Shown: positions 1 through 9,426 of the stretch, piece by piece
How positions within the stretch are numbered: the stretch's first letter is position 1
Layout of the letters: each line of letters starts with the position of its first letter
Assembly (NCBI GenBank): GCA_029249445.1
Contig: JAQWHI010000018.1
Span: 485,348 to 549,347 of the forward strand
DNA from: Crocinitomicaceae bacterium
Lineage (GTDB): Bacteria; Bacteroidota; Bacteroidia; Flavobacteriales_D; Crocinitomicaceae
Direction of reading: 5' to 3'
DNA: 64,000 bases
Notes under the pieces: generated by a model
Seen by the model: only the letters and a program-made list of their open reading frames with translations
The model's database searches: none
Told to the model about the DNA's origin: nothing
Program-made: the position numbers and the translations under genes

Positions 1-1264
1 CAGCATTAGACCCCATACTCACATGATCCTCTTGGCCATTGCTTGAATCAATCGAATCAATACTGGCTGGAGCACACAGCTGCTTGTTTTGACTTACAAT
101 CGATGCAGCAGTATATTGTGGAATCATAAAACCTGAATTTAATCCTGGTTTTGCAACCAGAAATGACGGTAAACCTCTCGTTCCAGAAATCAACTTATAA
201 ATCCTTCGCTCTGAAATGCTTCCTAACTCAGCTAAAGCTATTGCTAAGAAGTCCAATGATATTGCCAACGGCTGTCCATGAAAATTCCCAGCTGAAACCA
301 CATCATCCTCTTCCACAAATACTGTCGGATTGTCAGTAACTGCATTGATCTCTCGTTCTAAAATTGATTCACAATAGTCAATCGCATCTTTTGATGCACC
401 GTGTACTTGGGGAATACACCGAAATGAGTAAGGATCTTGTACGTGCTCTTTTACTCGATCAATCATTTCACTTCCTGCTAACAACGAACGAAACACTTCC
501 GCCGTTTGAATTTGTCCAACTTGCTTACGAATCTCGTTTACATTTTTCTGAAAAGGATTCTTTCTTCCATCATAAGCTTCCAACGAAAGGGCTCCAATAC
601 TATTAAATTGACTCCAAAGTTTCTTTGCATTTGATACCGCATAAGTTCCGTAGGAACTCATAAACTGAGTTCCATTTAAAAGTGCCAACCCTTCTTTTGA
701 TCTCAATACAATTGGAGCTAAATTATTTTCCTTTAGTACATCTGAACTTAAAGTTCGCTTGCCATCAACATACATTTCACCCTCCCCCAACAATGGAAGA
801 GACATGTGTGCCAAAGGCGCTAAATCTCCAGATGCACCGAGACTTCCTTGCTGGTATACAATAGGAGTCATACCATTATTGTAGAAGTACAACAACCGTT
901 CTATCGTTGCCAACTGTGCTCCTGAATTGCCGTGTGATAATCCTAAAACCTTTAGCAATAACATTCTTCGAACAATTTCAACTGGAACTTCATCTCCCAA
1001 TCCACAAGCATGTGAAACAACAAGGTTTCGTTGAAGCTGTCCGAATTCACCTGATGAGATGGGTGTATTGCACAGCGATCCAAAACCTGTATTCACTCCA
1101 TAAATGAGTTGATCATGGTCTTTTACTTTTTCATCTAGATAATTTCTACACCTCTCAATTTCGGCTTTTACACTTGCATCAAGCAAAACCTCAGTATCTG
1201 ACTGAAGTATCTCATCAAGCTGTGCTAGAGAGATCCATTCATTTTTGATAATAAACTTTTTCAT
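1..1264 (-). CDS. hutH: Histidine ammonia-lyase, C-terminus cut by window edge
   Basis: Deaminates L-histidine to urocanate, the first step of histidine degradation, in the cytoplasm. The reading frame is open from an ATG at 1264 to the window edge, about 421 codons of the roughly 500 usual for the family; it is absent from the ORF track because its stop lies outside. The Ala-Ser-Gly triad that forms the MIO electrophile is seen in ASGDLAPLAHM at residues 142-144, the same position as in the Pseudomonas enzyme. An SHACG motif near residue 85 places a histidine where histidine lyases have one, and QEDHVSMG appears near the visible end. TAL or PAL activity is less likely but not excluded. It starts one base after the hisS stop, so the two are probably cotranscribed. 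Confidence 0.9.
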   Translation of the reverse strand, partial: MKKFIIKNEWISLAQLDEILQSDTEVLLDASVKAEIERCRNYLDEKVKDHDQLIYGVNTGFGSLCNTPISSGEFGQLQRNLVVSHACGLGDEVPVEIVRRMLLLKVLGLSHGNSGAQLATIERLLYFYNNGMTPIVYQQGSLGASGDLAPLAHMSLPLLGEGEMYVDGKRTLSSDVLKENNLAPIVLRSKEGLALLNGTQFMSSYGTYAVSNAKKLWSQFNSIGALSLEAYDGRKNPFQKNVNEIRKQVGQIQTAEVFRSLLAGSEMIDRVKEHVQDPYSFRCIPQVHGASKDAIDYCESILEREINAVTDNPTVFVEEDDVVSAGNFHGQPLAISLDFLAIALAELGSISERRIYKLISGTRGLPSFLVAKPGLNSGFMIPQYTAASIVSQNKQLCAPASIDSIDSSNGQEDHVSMGSNA

Positions 1265-1265
1265 A

Positions 1266-2636
1266 CTATCCTTTCAAGTGAGCAACTGCTGCATCAAAAC
1301 TAAGTTCCAACTGATTACCAGTCTCCATGTCCTTAATCAATAACATATTTTTTTCTATCTCATTCTCACCAATCAGAGCAATGTACTTCACGCCGCGATC
1401 GTTGGCATATTTCATTTGCTTTTTCATTTTTACCGATGCTGGATAGAGTTCTGATGAAACCCCTTCAATGCGCATTCTCTTGACAAGTTTCAAGCAATGA
1501 AGTTCTTCTTTCGTTCCAAAATTGACAAACAATAGATCCAATCTATTGTCCACTTCATCAGGAAACAAATCGAGTTCTGTGATGACATCATAAATTCGAT
1601 CTGCTCCAAAAGATATACCTACACCAGACATACCTTTCATGCCAAAAACACCTGTCAAATCATCGTAGCGACCGCCACCACAAATACTTCCCATCTTGAC
1701 ACCATTTGCTTTCACCTCAAAAATTGCACCTGTATAATAATTAAGCCCTCTCGCCAAAGTCACATCAAATTCAATTTTCGCACGTTTCAATCCAAGCATT
1801 TCAACACGATTCAAAACATCTTCCAATTCAGCAATTCCCTCCAAGCCGATCTCACTTGTTTTGAGATATGCTTTCATTTCTGACAATCGAGTCTTTGTAT
1901 CTCCTTTCAATTCGAACAAAGGCTCTATTTTATTCAACGCATCATCTGAAAGACCTTTCTCTTTGAGTTCTTTCACAACACCTTCTTTCCCAATTTTATC
2001 TAATTTATCGATTGCAACAGTAATTGGAATAATTTTATCTGTTTCACCACTTAATTCAGCAATTCCCGTAAGAATTTTTCGGTTATTCAACTTTATAGTA
2101 AAATCTGGAATTTCGAGTGAAGTGAGAACCTCATCAAAGAGCAAAATAAAATCCACTTCATACAAAAGTGAATCACTCCCTACAACGTCTGCATCACATT
2201 GATAAAACTCCTGATACCTTCCGTGCTGAGGTCGATCTGCTCTCCAAACGGGTTGAATCTGGTACCTTTTGAATGGAAAAGATATTTCGTTCTGATGCTG
2301 CACAACAAAACGAGCAAACGGTACAGTAAGATCATACCTCAAGGCTTTCTCAGCCAGTGAATTCGAGAAACGAGCTAGATTACCTGCTTCAAGTGCAGTA
2401 ACATCTGCCTTTCTAACTTTTTCACCTGAGTTTAAAATTTTAAAAATCAAGCGATCTCCTTCTTCACCGTATTTGCCGAGAAGTGTAGAAGAAAGTTCAA
2501 ATGAAGGTGTCTCAATTGGAGCAAATCCATATGTTTCAAAGGATTTACGTATTGTTTCAAATATATAGGATCTTTTGGCTACTTCTGCAGGTAAAAAATC
2601 TCTTGTTCCTTTCGCTATAGATGGTTTCTGTGCCAT
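1266..2636 (-). CDS. hisS: Histidyl-tRNA synthetase
   Basis: Class II aminoacyl-tRNA synthetase that charges tRNA-His in the cytoplasm. At 456 residues it has the usual bacterial length. Visible signatures are GTRDFLP at the N-terminus, a motif 2 region with [15 protein letters not shown] near residue 130, the histidine-specific [13 protein letters not shown] near residue 295, the motif 3 GADR segment near residue 345, and a C-terminal anticodon-binding domain. The ATG start is directly followed by the conserved N-terminus. The stop is one base from hutH, so synthesis and degradation enzymes for histidine-linked metabolism sit in the same transcript, probably by chance of packing. Confidence 0.97.
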   Translation of the reverse strand: MAQKPSIAKGTRDFLPAEVAKRSYIFETIRKSFETYGFAPIETPSFELSSTLLGKYGEEGDRLIFKILNSGEKVRKADVTALEAGNLARFSNSLAEKALRYDLTVPFARFVVQHQNEISFPFKRYQIQPVWRADRPQHGRYQEFYQCDADVVGSDSLLYEVDFILLFDEVLTSLEIPDFTIKLNNRKILTGIAELSGETDKIIPITVAIDKLDKIGKEGVVKELKEKGLSDDALNKIEPLFELKGDTKTRLSEMKAYLKTSEIGLEGIAELEDVLNRVEMLGLKRAKIEFDVTLARGLNYYTGAIFEVKANGVKMGSICGGGRYDDLTGVFGMKGMSGVGISFGADRIYDVITELDLFPDEVDNRLDLLFVNFGTKEELHCLKLVKRMRIEGVSSELYPASVKMKKQMKYANDRGVKYIALIGENEIEKNMLLIKDMETGNQLELSFDAAVAHLKG

Positions 2637-2701
2637 TTACATAATATTGTAAGGTAAAGGTAATAAATGCCTTTCGATTGTGTCAATAAAGGGTTTGGTT
2701 T

Positions 2702-3742
2702 CTAAAGCTTTTCTTTCCCTAACCATCGAAGTACGTTATTGGACCATATGTGATCAGCTTCATTTTGAGAAAGAATATCAATTTCAACAGCATAATCAAT
2801 TACACGACCTGGGTAGGAATTTGCTACTCCTTCCATCTCTCCAAGAGGATATGGATCATCCAAACCCGCAATAATTTGGGCAGCTCCTACGCGGGTCTTG
2901 AGCAATTGAAGGGTATATGAATCGTGAACGAGTGTATCAAAAAATAGGTTTTCGTGGGCCAAAGACAAGCGCGGATCATGGGAGCCTTCAAACAAATCAG
3001 GACGTCCATCAAAACCTTGTAAACGTCTACCATAGTTGGCCTGACCTAACATACAACCGTGTGCAAAACACGTTCGAACATTCGGAAAACGATGAACGAA
3101 ATCTTTCAAGGTATAAAAATGCAAGGTGTCGGCTGTCTGTGCCATCATCCAAACAAGATGAAATCTCCAATATTCATCTTTCAATTTAACCATCTTTTGA
3201 CCGTCATATGGATGAATTTCAATCGCAAGACCGTATTGATTGGCCAATTCAAAAATGGGCTCTACCGATTCATCTGCAACTGAGATCCATTCTTCATCTG
3301 TATTCAAAAAATGTGAAGGCAGACACAGTAATCTTAAATTCAATTCCTTTACACAACGGTCAATTTCTTTGAGCGCATCTTCGAGATACAATGGCTGAAC
3401 AACGAAACCCGAAGTAAATTTATCTGGTCTACGTTCCTGAACACTTGCGTTAAAATCGTTTTGCCAACGAATAGCATCTCTCGCATCATCGCGCAACCAA
3501 CCGTTACAATACACCTGTGAGAGGTTCAACATGACTGCATGATCTATGTTGTACTTCTCCATCCAAATTAGCTTTTCATTGAAAAAGAAACTGGCATCTG
3601 TAATCGGTCTTGACCACTCTCCCTGTCGCATGAACTTTTTGTCATCGTCAATCCAAAAGAGCTTTTTATCTTTCATGAATTTTGGAATTTCACTCGGTTC
3701 AGGTAAAATGTGACCGTGACCGTTTATTTTGAGTTTGCTCAT
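2702..3742 (-). CDS. ACMSD-like amidohydrolase
   Basis: Member of the amidohydrolase 2 family related to 2-amino-3-carboxymuconate-6-semialdehyde decarboxylase, which acts in tryptophan (kynurenine) degradation. Metal-binding elements visible are an HGH near the N-terminus, EIHPYDG near residue 185, FAHG near residue 235 and a GLDDPYPLGE segment near residue 295, similar to the GSDYPFPLGE of ACMSD. The ORF track extends to a TTG at 3754; the ATG at 3742 begins directly at the conserved MSKLKINGHGH and gives 346 residues. It is upstream of hisS on the same strand with a 65 bp gap. No other kynurenine gene is visible here, so the exact substrate is inferred; another decarboxylase of this family is possible. 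Confidence 0.75.
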   Translation of the reverse strand: MSKLKINGHGHILPEPSEIPKFMKDKKLFWIDDDKKFMRQGEWSRPITDASFFFNEKLIWMEKYNIDHAVMLNLSQVYCNGWLRDDARDAIRWQNDFNASVQERRPDKFTSGFVVQPLYLEDALKEIDRCVKELNLRLLCLPSHFLNTDEEWISVADESVEPIFELANQYGLAIEIHPYDGQKMVKLKDEYWRFHLVWMMAQTADTLHFYTLKDFVHRFPNVRTCFAHGCMLGQANYGRRLQGFDGRPDLFEGSHDPRLSLAHENLFFDTLVHDSYTLQLLKTRVGAAQIIAGLDDPYPLGEMEGVANSYPGRVIDYAVEIDILSQNEADHIWSNNVLRWLGKEKL

Positions 3743-3811
3743 GTGACTGTTCAAATGATTGTCTGGTGTCTAAGATAATTTATTTGAATTGAAAATTTAC
3801 GAATCCTGAAA

Positions 3812-3850
3812 CAAAAAAGAAAGGGAGATGAATTTGAACCATCTCCCTTT
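3812..3850 (-). terminator. Intrinsic terminator after the first M43 protease
   Basis: On the minus strand AAAGGGAGATG pairs perfectly with CATCTCCCTTT around a nine-base loop and is followed by C and a run of six T. It lies 18 bases after the stop of the metalloprotease gene. Confidence 0.88.
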
Positions 3851-3867
3851 CATGTATTTAATCGAAA

Positions 3868-5943
3868 TTACCTTTTAATTATCAGTCGGTTTGAAGTTCT
3901 GTTCAGTGATGTTGTAATTGTCATTGTGTACGATCCACTCGCAACGTCAGAAAGATTCACTTGGAAGACATTCGAATGAAACTGTGAATCCAAAACTACT
4001 CTACCGGATAAGTCAGTTACTCGGACATTTAAAACCTCTCCCGTGCAGTCGTTCATCACAACATTAAATGTTCCTTGACTTGGATTTGGAAAAATCTTTA
4101 CATCGTTATTCGATAATTCCTTGACCGAGAGATTCACACAAAACTCATTTGACTCTGAATTTCCAAAGTCCGTTTGTTGCAATTCAGCAAAAACTCCACC
4201 CCATTGGTCTGTAATAGAATAATCTCCATCAACAAAACAACCAAATGAACTGGAACCATCTATACCGTCACCATAATCATCATAAATGACGAAATCATAA
4301 CATCCATCATCAAGGCACCATTGCTCTGAAATTGTTGATTGGCTTTCATAAGCTCCTGCATCTCCCTGTTGGGTCCCCGATTGTAGGCCTCCAGGAGGAA
4401 TTGTAACCGAAATATTACCACCTGAATAAACCAAAACATTATTGGCATCCTTCAGTTCCCAATACGTTTCATGACCCCAGCAGTCCGTTGATAAAGTAAA
4501 GGTTACCGTCGCTCCTCCACCAATTAACGAATAATTTGATGAATTTGCATCATTCCCAGAATTCGAATCTAATGTTCCATTCGGAGAGATTGTAAATGCG
4601 TTAAATATGTGCGTTCCAGTCGAAGTGATGTATGGCAAAGTAACATTCACTGAGTTTCCAGGAGTCAATGTACCTGTCCATGATTGTGAAGAGGATGCCC
4701 CTCCATCAATATCATAAATGATTGTAAATGAAGTAACATCATTGCTTCCATAATTTGTCACCACCACTTCTGGAACAAAACCCTCTCCACAATCTGAGCC
4801 ATTTGGCGAGACGATTGAGCTAACTCCAATATCATCTGGATCACTGAGCAGCTGACAGACAGTTGAGGAGGTTAAACTCGCTCTTCGAGGTGAAACCTGA
4901 AAAACGGTTCGGATTCGTGTTTTTTGATCTTCTGTAAAAATGTTCATACAGGCATCGTTCGTATAATCCATATAATTCTCAACCATATCCTGAATACCAT
5001 CACATGTTGTTTGTGTTGGGCAACCATAATTGGACCCGCTTGACTCTGGTGTATCAGAACAAAAATCATTCCCGCAATTTGAATCTCCCCAAATATGTCT
5101 TAAACCAAGAAAGTGTCCCACCTCGTGTGTCATTGTTCGACCGAGATCATAGGGCGCTGAAAAATTTCCTGCAGGATAGATATCCGATGAGCCGAACGAC
5201 CTGTAGTCAGCGACAACACCGTCTGTATCCGCACTTCCATTATTGTTATTCATCCCGCCAAGTCCAGAGCTGTTCGGAAACTGAGCAAATCCGAGCAAAC
5301 CAGAATTTCCAAAATTCACGACCCAAATGTTCATGTAATCGTTTGGGTTCCAATAAGTCGCAGTTTTCATCGAATTGACTGAATTCTGTCCTGAAAATGA
5401 ATTTTGCCCGTAATCTACACGATCAATACCATTTGTCGGCAGACCATTCGGGTCAATTGCAGCCAAACAAAATTCAACTTCAATATCTGCACCGGCTGGA
5501 TGATTATTAAATCCTGGAGTCCCAACCATTTTTCTAAAATCTTCATTCAAAACTTGAATCTGAGATAAAACTTGTGCATCATCAATATTCTCATTCGATC
5601 CTACTGGATCTCCATTATGTATCACATGCACAACAACCGGAATCGTCAACAATGTCGCTTTCGCATTGGAATTTAATGCCTGCTGCTCTTTGTACTCTCT
5701 AATTTTATCTTGCAACCACAATTCATCTTGAAGTAAGGTTGGCATATTCGGATTATTCGCTCTAAGAAGAGCTTCAGCCTCCATTGTTCCACAGCGTTTG
5801 TAGCCATTTGGACCAATTTCAGATTTAAAATTTAGATTTACCAAATTGAGTTCCTTCTGATTTTTCACACTCTGAGCATACAATGTGCAATGCGAAAAAA
5901 CAAGAAACCCAAAAAAACAGGATTTAAGAGAGATTAGTTTCAT
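3868..5943 (-). CDS. Secreted M43 (pappalysin-like) metalloprotease with T9SS sorting domain
   Basis: Zinc endopeptidase of the M43 cytophagalysin/pappalysin group, exported by Sec and then by type IX secretion. The 691-residue protein starts with a signal peptide ending near LYAQS. The catalytic domain carries HEVGHFLGLRH near residue 275, CSDTPE after it, and the Met-turn NYMDY near residue 324, so the site looks complete. After it come beta-rich modules, and the last 80 residues form a type A sorting domain beginning at KIFPNPSQGTF and ending in LIIKR. It is followed by a strong terminator and preceded by a second M43 gene on the same strand. The substrate is unknown; nutrient protein degradation is the natural guess. 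Confidence 0.92.
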   Translation of the reverse strand: MKLISLKSCFFGFLVFSHCTLYAQSVKNQKELNLVNLNFKSEIGPNGYKRCGTMEAEALLRANNPNMPTLLQDELWLQDKIREYKEQQALNSNAKATLLTIPVVVHVIHNGDPVGSNENIDDAQVLSQIQVLNEDFRKMVGTPGFNNHPAGADIEVEFCLAAIDPNGLPTNGIDRVDYGQNSFSGQNSVNSMKTATYWNPNDYMNIWVVNFGNSGLLGFAQFPNSSGLGGMNNNNGSADTDGVVADYRSFGSSDIYPAGNFSAPYDLGRTMTHEVGHFLGLRHIWGDSNCGNDFCSDTPESSGSNYGCPTQTTCDGIQDMVENYMDYTNDACMNIFTEDQKTRIRTVFQVSPRRASLTSSTVCQLLSDPDDIGVSSIVSPNGSDCGEGFVPEVVVTNYGSNDVTSFTIIYDIDGGASSSQSWTGTLTPGNSVNVTLPYITSTGTHIFNAFTISPNGTLDSNSGNDANSSNYSLIGGGATVTFTLSTDCWGHETYWELKDANNVLVYSGGNISVTIPPGGLQSGTQQGDAGAYESQSTISEQWCLDDGCYDFVIYDDYGDGIDGSSSFGCFVDGDYSITDQWGGVFAELQQTDFGNSESNEFCVNLSVKELSNNDVKIFPNPSQGTFNVVMNDCTGEVLNVRVTDLSGRVVLDSQFHSNVFQVNLSDVASGSYTMTITTSLNRTSNRLIIKR

Positions 5944-6037
5944 TTGAGTAATTTTAGTATTGCGTTGAAATTACGAATTCAGGCATAGATAAAAAAATTT
6001 TTTAACTATGTTTTACTCCAACGACAAATTCCTAAAC

Positions 6038-7540
6038 CTATTTTTTCACCAATCGTGTCCGAAACACCTTATTTTCAATCTGAATTTCAAGATTATAAAT
6101 TCCAATTGCAACATTTGAGATATCAACTTCTATATTTTTTGATTGTCCATTATATCTTGCAATCAATCTTCCTGTTGCATCAAAAACATTAATACTTGCA
6201 ATGTCATAGGTTTTTGTTTTGACAAAAACTGTTTTTGATGCAGGATTTGGATATACAAGAACCTCATCTGTTTTTATTTCCAATAAGTCAGTGCAATCAT
6301 TTACGCTTAGATTTGCCTGAGTTGAATTCACGCATCCATTTAAATCAGTGTATTGATATGTAATTGAATGAATCCCAATACCCGCAACTGATGGATCAAA
6401 AACACCTCCAGATACACCAATACCATTGTAAGAACCTCTAATTGGCAAACCACCTATTAAGCTGAAAGCTTCAGCATAATCACAAACATCTGTGAACGAT
6501 GAAATCGTCACTGCGGGTAATTGATTAACCACAACATCCACTATTGCTGATGTTGATGAACATCCATTTGAACCTGTATATGTCACCGAATATGGACCTG
6601 AAATAGTTGCCACGATACTATCTGATGTTGATCCATTTGAGGAGCCACCATCACATGAATTTGTTCCCGTTGAATTGCAATTGCTTACACTTCTCATGTG
6701 CGGTGGAGTATCACAGACAAAATCTCCTTGAACGGAACAAGCTGAATCAGGAGGACAGGTGTTTCCACCATTGTCTCCTTCAAAAGTATGATATAAGTTA
6801 AATGCATGCCCCAATTCATGAGCACCTGTTGTACTCTGGGGATTTCTCCAATTACTGCATAAAATTACAGCGCCGTCAATAGAGAACCCATGAGCTCCAG
6901 CAAAATATGCATATCCTTGAACACCCGGACCACCATTATTATTATCAATTTCTGATATCAACCAAATGTTGTAGTAATTATTTGAGTTCCAAAAGCTAAG
7001 TGCTTTCAAATCGGCATCTGCAATTCCAGCAGAATTTCGAAATACACCATGGCTCATGTACGATGCATTTCCTGTCATATCATAACGTACAATACCATTG
7101 GTACAATTTCCATTTGGATCTTGAACGGCCAAGGCAAATTCAATCTCAACATCTACACCGTTTCCATCTCCAAGTGAACCAGGCACTTTTCGGTACCGCT
7201 CATTTAACTGTTTGATTCCCTCTCGAATTTGCTCATCCGAAATTTGAGTTAATGAATTACCTGTTTCCATGACATGTATAACAACTGGAACGCGATATGT
7301 TGTGTTACTGACCTCAACGGTTGGATTAAAAGAGGACATTGCAACATTAAAATCAATCGTTTTTTGCCGATATATACTATCAGTCAGCATTCTTTCTTCA
7401 TGCAACTGATCAGATACACAGGGTTCTGCACCTTGATTCATTACAATCACTGGTACATCATTTTGGGAATAAGAGTCGAATAAAATGAAGACAGACAAAA
7501 AAAAACACCAGTAAGAAGGCGTGAGAAAATATTTTTTCAT
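6038..7540 (-). CDS. M43-type secreted protein lacking the Met-turn, T9SS sorting domain
   Basis: A 500-residue relative of the neighbouring protease with a signal peptide, an M43 propeptide/catalytic domain and HELGHAFNLYH near residue 245. The CDTPPH segment follows, and then, instead of the expected NYMDY Met-turn and its following helix, the sequence passes at about residue 300 from SCDGGSSNGS straight into TSDSIVATISG, which reads as the middle of an Ig-like repeat. A second Ig-like region and a C-terminal sorting domain beginning at VYPNPASKTVF follow, so the frame is intact. The protein has its zinc-binding helix but may be inactive or altered. An assembly collapse is a possible alternative. 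The ATG at 7540 directly begins a signal peptide. Confidence 0.85.
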   Translation of the reverse strand: MKKYFLTPSYWCFFLSVFILFDSYSQNDVPVIVMNQGAEPCVSDQLHEERMLTDSIYRQKTIDFNVAMSSFNPTVEVSNTTYRVPVVIHVMETGNSLTQISDEQIREGIKQLNERYRKVPGSLGDGNGVDVEIEFALAVQDPNGNCTNGIVRYDMTGNASYMSHGVFRNSAGIADADLKALSFWNSNNYYNIWLISEIDNNNGGPGVQGYAYFAGAHGFSIDGAVILCSNWRNPQSTTGAHELGHAFNLYHTFEGDNGGNTCPPDSACSVQGDFVCDTPPHMRSVSNCNSTGTNSCDGGSSNGSTSDSIVATISGPYSVTYTGSNGCSSTSAIVDVVVNQLPAVTISSFTDVCDYAEAFSLIGGLPIRGSYNGIGVSGGVFDPSVAGIGIHSITYQYTDLNGCVNSTQANLSVNDCTDLLEIKTDEVLVYPNPASKTVFVKTKTYDIASINVFDATGRLIARYNGQSKNIEVDISNVAIGIYNLEIQIENKVFRTRLVKK

Positions 7541-7691
7541 GGGTTTGGTTTAGTTGTAAAATCATTATGAGGGCAAACATTAGAGGTTGAAGCACGTTCT
7601 TTACAACATCTTTTTAGCTCACCAGCAAAGCGAAATTAATACATTTTCATGAAAAATTCAAAAGCACCTAAAGATTCTGTGAAAGAAATTA

Positions 7692-8645
7692 TTAAGAGAA
7701 CAATGAATCAACAAATTGAGTTCTTTCGAAAGGTTGTAAATCCTCCATCTTCTCTCCTACACCAATATATTTAACCGGTATTTTCATTTGATCAGAAATA
7801 CCAATAACGACACCTCCCTTCGCTGTTCCATCTAGTTTTGTCACTGCAAGACAGGTAATGTCTGTCGTTGCGGAAAACTGTTTGGCCTGCTCGTATGCAT
7901 TTTGTCCTGTGGAGCCATCTAAAACCAACAGTACTTCATGCGGTGCATTTGGCACCACTTTATCCATGACACGCTTGATTTTACTCAATTCATTCATGAG
8001 GTTAACTTTGTTGTGCAAACGCCCTGCAGTGTCTATAATTACAACATCAGCATCTTGAGCTTTTGCCGATTGTAGGGTGTCAAAAGCAACAGAGGCAGGA
8101 TCTGCATTCATTCCTTGCTGCACAATAGAGACACCAACGCGCTCTGACCATATAATTAATTGGTCTACAGCTGCTGCTCTGAACGTGTCTGATGCACCAA
8201 GTACAACTTTATTACCTGCTTGTTTAAATTGATGCGCCAATTTACCAATGGTAGTTGTTTTGCCGACTCCGTTCACACCGACGACCATAATAACATGAGG
8301 ACCATCCTTGTGCTTTGGAACTTCAAATGTTACATTGTCCGATGAATTGTTCTCCTCCAGTAAGTTCGTGATTTCGTCTTTGAGGACTAAATTCAGTTCG
8401 TCAACACCGAGTACTTTATCACGTGCAACTCTTTCTTCAATCTTCTCAATGATTTTCAATGTAGTCTCAACGCCAACATCTGAAGTGATCAGAATTTCTT
8501 CGAGGTTGTCCAACACGTCAGCATCCACTTTCGATTTACCAACAACCGAACGGGCAATTTTGTTAAAAAAACTTTGCTTCGTTTTTTCTAAGCCTTTGTC
8601 GAGACTTTCTTTTTTATCTTTTGAAAAAAAATTAAATAATGCCAT
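7692..8645 (-). CDS. ftsY: Signal recognition particle receptor FtsY
   Basis: SRP-family GTPase that docks SRP-ribosome complexes at the inner membrane. The 317-residue protein has the NG domain with the P-loop GVNGVGKTTTIGKL near residue 125, DTFRAAAVDQL, the G3 motif DTAGRLHN, and TKLDGTAKGG near residue 265. The N-terminal segment is a short lysine-rich stretch instead of the long acidic A domain of enterobacteria, which is usual outside that group. It lies downstream of the rpmB-rpmG-DUF4295 genes but a hairpin terminator separates them, so it may have its own promoter. Confidence 0.97.
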   Translation of the reverse strand: MALFNFFSKDKKESLDKGLEKTKQSFFNKIARSVVGKSKVDADVLDNLEEILITSDVGVETTLKIIEKIEERVARDKVLGVDELNLVLKDEITNLLEENNSSDNVTFEVPKHKDGPHVIMVVGVNGVGKTTTIGKLAHQFKQAGNKVVLGASDTFRAAAVDQLIIWSERVGVSIVQQGMNADPASVAFDTLQSAKAQDADVVIIDTAGRLHNKVNLMNELSKIKRVMDKVVPNAPHEVLLVLDGSTGQNAYEQAKQFSATTDITCLAVTKLDGTAKGGVVIGISDQMKIPVKYIGVGEKMEDLQPFERTQFVDSLFS

Positions 8646-8657
8646 AACTCTTTAAAC

Positions 8658-8686
8658 AAGAAAAGCTTCCACCAAGGGCAGAAGCT
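8658..8686 (-). terminator. Probable intrinsic terminator between DUF4295 and ftsY
   Basis: On the minus strand AGCTTCTGCC pairs with GGTGGAAGCT around a CTT loop, with two G-T wobbles, and is followed by TTTTCTT. It sits between the stop of the DUF4295 gene and the ftsY start. Confidence 0.65.
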
Positions 8687-8713
8687 ATTTTTTTAACATT
8701 GATTGAGCGAGGG

Positions 8714-8869
8714 CTAGTTCTTATCGAACCAATCTTTCACTTTGTCATTGTGTACAACTTCTTCTTTGAAAGTATATGTGCCGGACTTTTCAGACTTGCT
8801 CATTTTAATGACTTTCGTATGCTCTTTTCCTCCTCCTTTTTGCAGGGATGCTACTACTTTCTTTGCCAT
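8714..8869 (-). CDS. DUF4295 small basic protein
   Basis: A 51-residue lysine-rich protein, too short for the ORF track, reading MAKKVVASLQKGGGKEHTK and ending in KVKDWFDKN. Proteins of this family (DUF4295) are found in Bacteroidota next to the L28 and L33 genes, as here, where the start lies seven bases after the rpmG stop. The size, charge and constant ribosomal context suggest a ribosome-associated role, which is inference only. The plus-strand ORF over the same bases is its shadow. Confidence 0.88.
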   Translation of the reverse strand: MAKKVVASLQKGGGKEHTKVIKMSKSEKSGTYTFKEEVVHNDKVKDWFDKN

Positions 8870-8876
8870 AACTTAA

Positions 8877-9059
8877 TTATTTAATTTCTTTGTGAAGTGT
8901 ATACTTCTTCATAATAGGATTGAACTTCTTAATTTCAAGTCTATCTGGAGTATTCTTTCTGTTCTTCGTCGTAATGTAACGAGATGTACCAGGCAATCCC
9001 GATTTTTTGTGCTCAGTGCACTCTAATATTACTTGAATTCTATTTCCTTTTTTTGCCAT
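8877..9059 (-). CDS. rpmG: 50S ribosomal protein L33
   Basis: Component of the large ribosomal subunit. The 60-residue sequence begins [17 protein letters not shown] and contains the family stretch [18 protein letters not shown]. Only one cysteine of the zinc-ribbon type of L33 is present (LECTEH), so this is a zinc-independent version. It lies 47 bases after rpmB and seven bases before the DUF4295 gene, all on the same strand. Confidence 0.96.
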   Translation of the reverse strand: MAKKGNRIQVILECTEHKKSGLPGTSRYITTKNRKNTPDRLEIKKFNPIMKKYTLHKEIK

Positions 9060-9106
9060 TTTCTTTCTTTTTTTACCTACCGTTATCGCAACGGGTAGAA
9101 AACGAT

Positions 9107-9343
9107 TTACTTAATATATCCTTTCGCACGTGCTTCTTTCACGCACGCTGAAATTCCTTTCTTATTGATCGTTCTCAACGCTGAAGTTGAAATCTTCAAT
9201 GTGATGTATTCGTTTTCCTCAGGCATGAAAAACTTTTTAGTGATCAAGTTCGGGTAAAACTTTCTTTTTGTCTTACGCTGTGAGTGAGAAACATTGTTCC
9301 CAACCATTACCGATTTTCCTGTGATTTGACAAACTCTTGACAT
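9107..9343 (-). CDS. rpmB: 50S ribosomal protein L28
   Basis: Large-subunit ribosomal protein of 78 residues, starting [20 protein letters not shown], with the conserved [11 protein letters not shown] segment and a [16 protein letters not shown] stretch near the C-terminus. It appears to lead the rpmB-rpmG-DUF4295 group; 83 bases separate it from the cinA stop. Confidence 0.97.
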   Translation of the reverse strand: MSRVCQITGKSVMVGNNVSHSQRKTKRKFYPNLITKKFFMPEENEYITLKISTSALRTINKKGISACVKEARAKGYIK

Positions 9344-9426
9344 CTCTGTTATATTTATTACTTATACTAAAAGCGGGTGCAAAGAAACCATTTTTTTCAT
9401 AAAAGCACAAGCTAATTTTAACTTTT

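Noticed and set aside
151-1107. Four plus-strand ORFs (62, 80, 60 and 66 residues)
   Set aside because: They are shadows of hutH on the minus strand, which is open over the whole stretch and carries the MIO motif.
1861-2202. Plus-strand ORF of 113 residues
   Set aside because: It lies fully inside hisS on the other strand, and its low-complexity serine-rich translation is typical of an antisense frame.
6038-7540. Calling the second M43 gene a pseudogene
   Set aside because: The frame is intact from signal peptide to sorting domain; only a part of the catalytic domain is missing, so it may still be a functional secreted protein.
8308-8655. Plus-strand ORF of 115 residues opposite ftsY
   Set aside because: Antisense shadow of the conserved GTPase gene; no domain, no promoter.
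8699-8884. Plus-strand ORF of 61 residues
   Set aside because: It is antisense to the DUF4295 gene, which has a recognisable product and the expected ribosomal neighbours.
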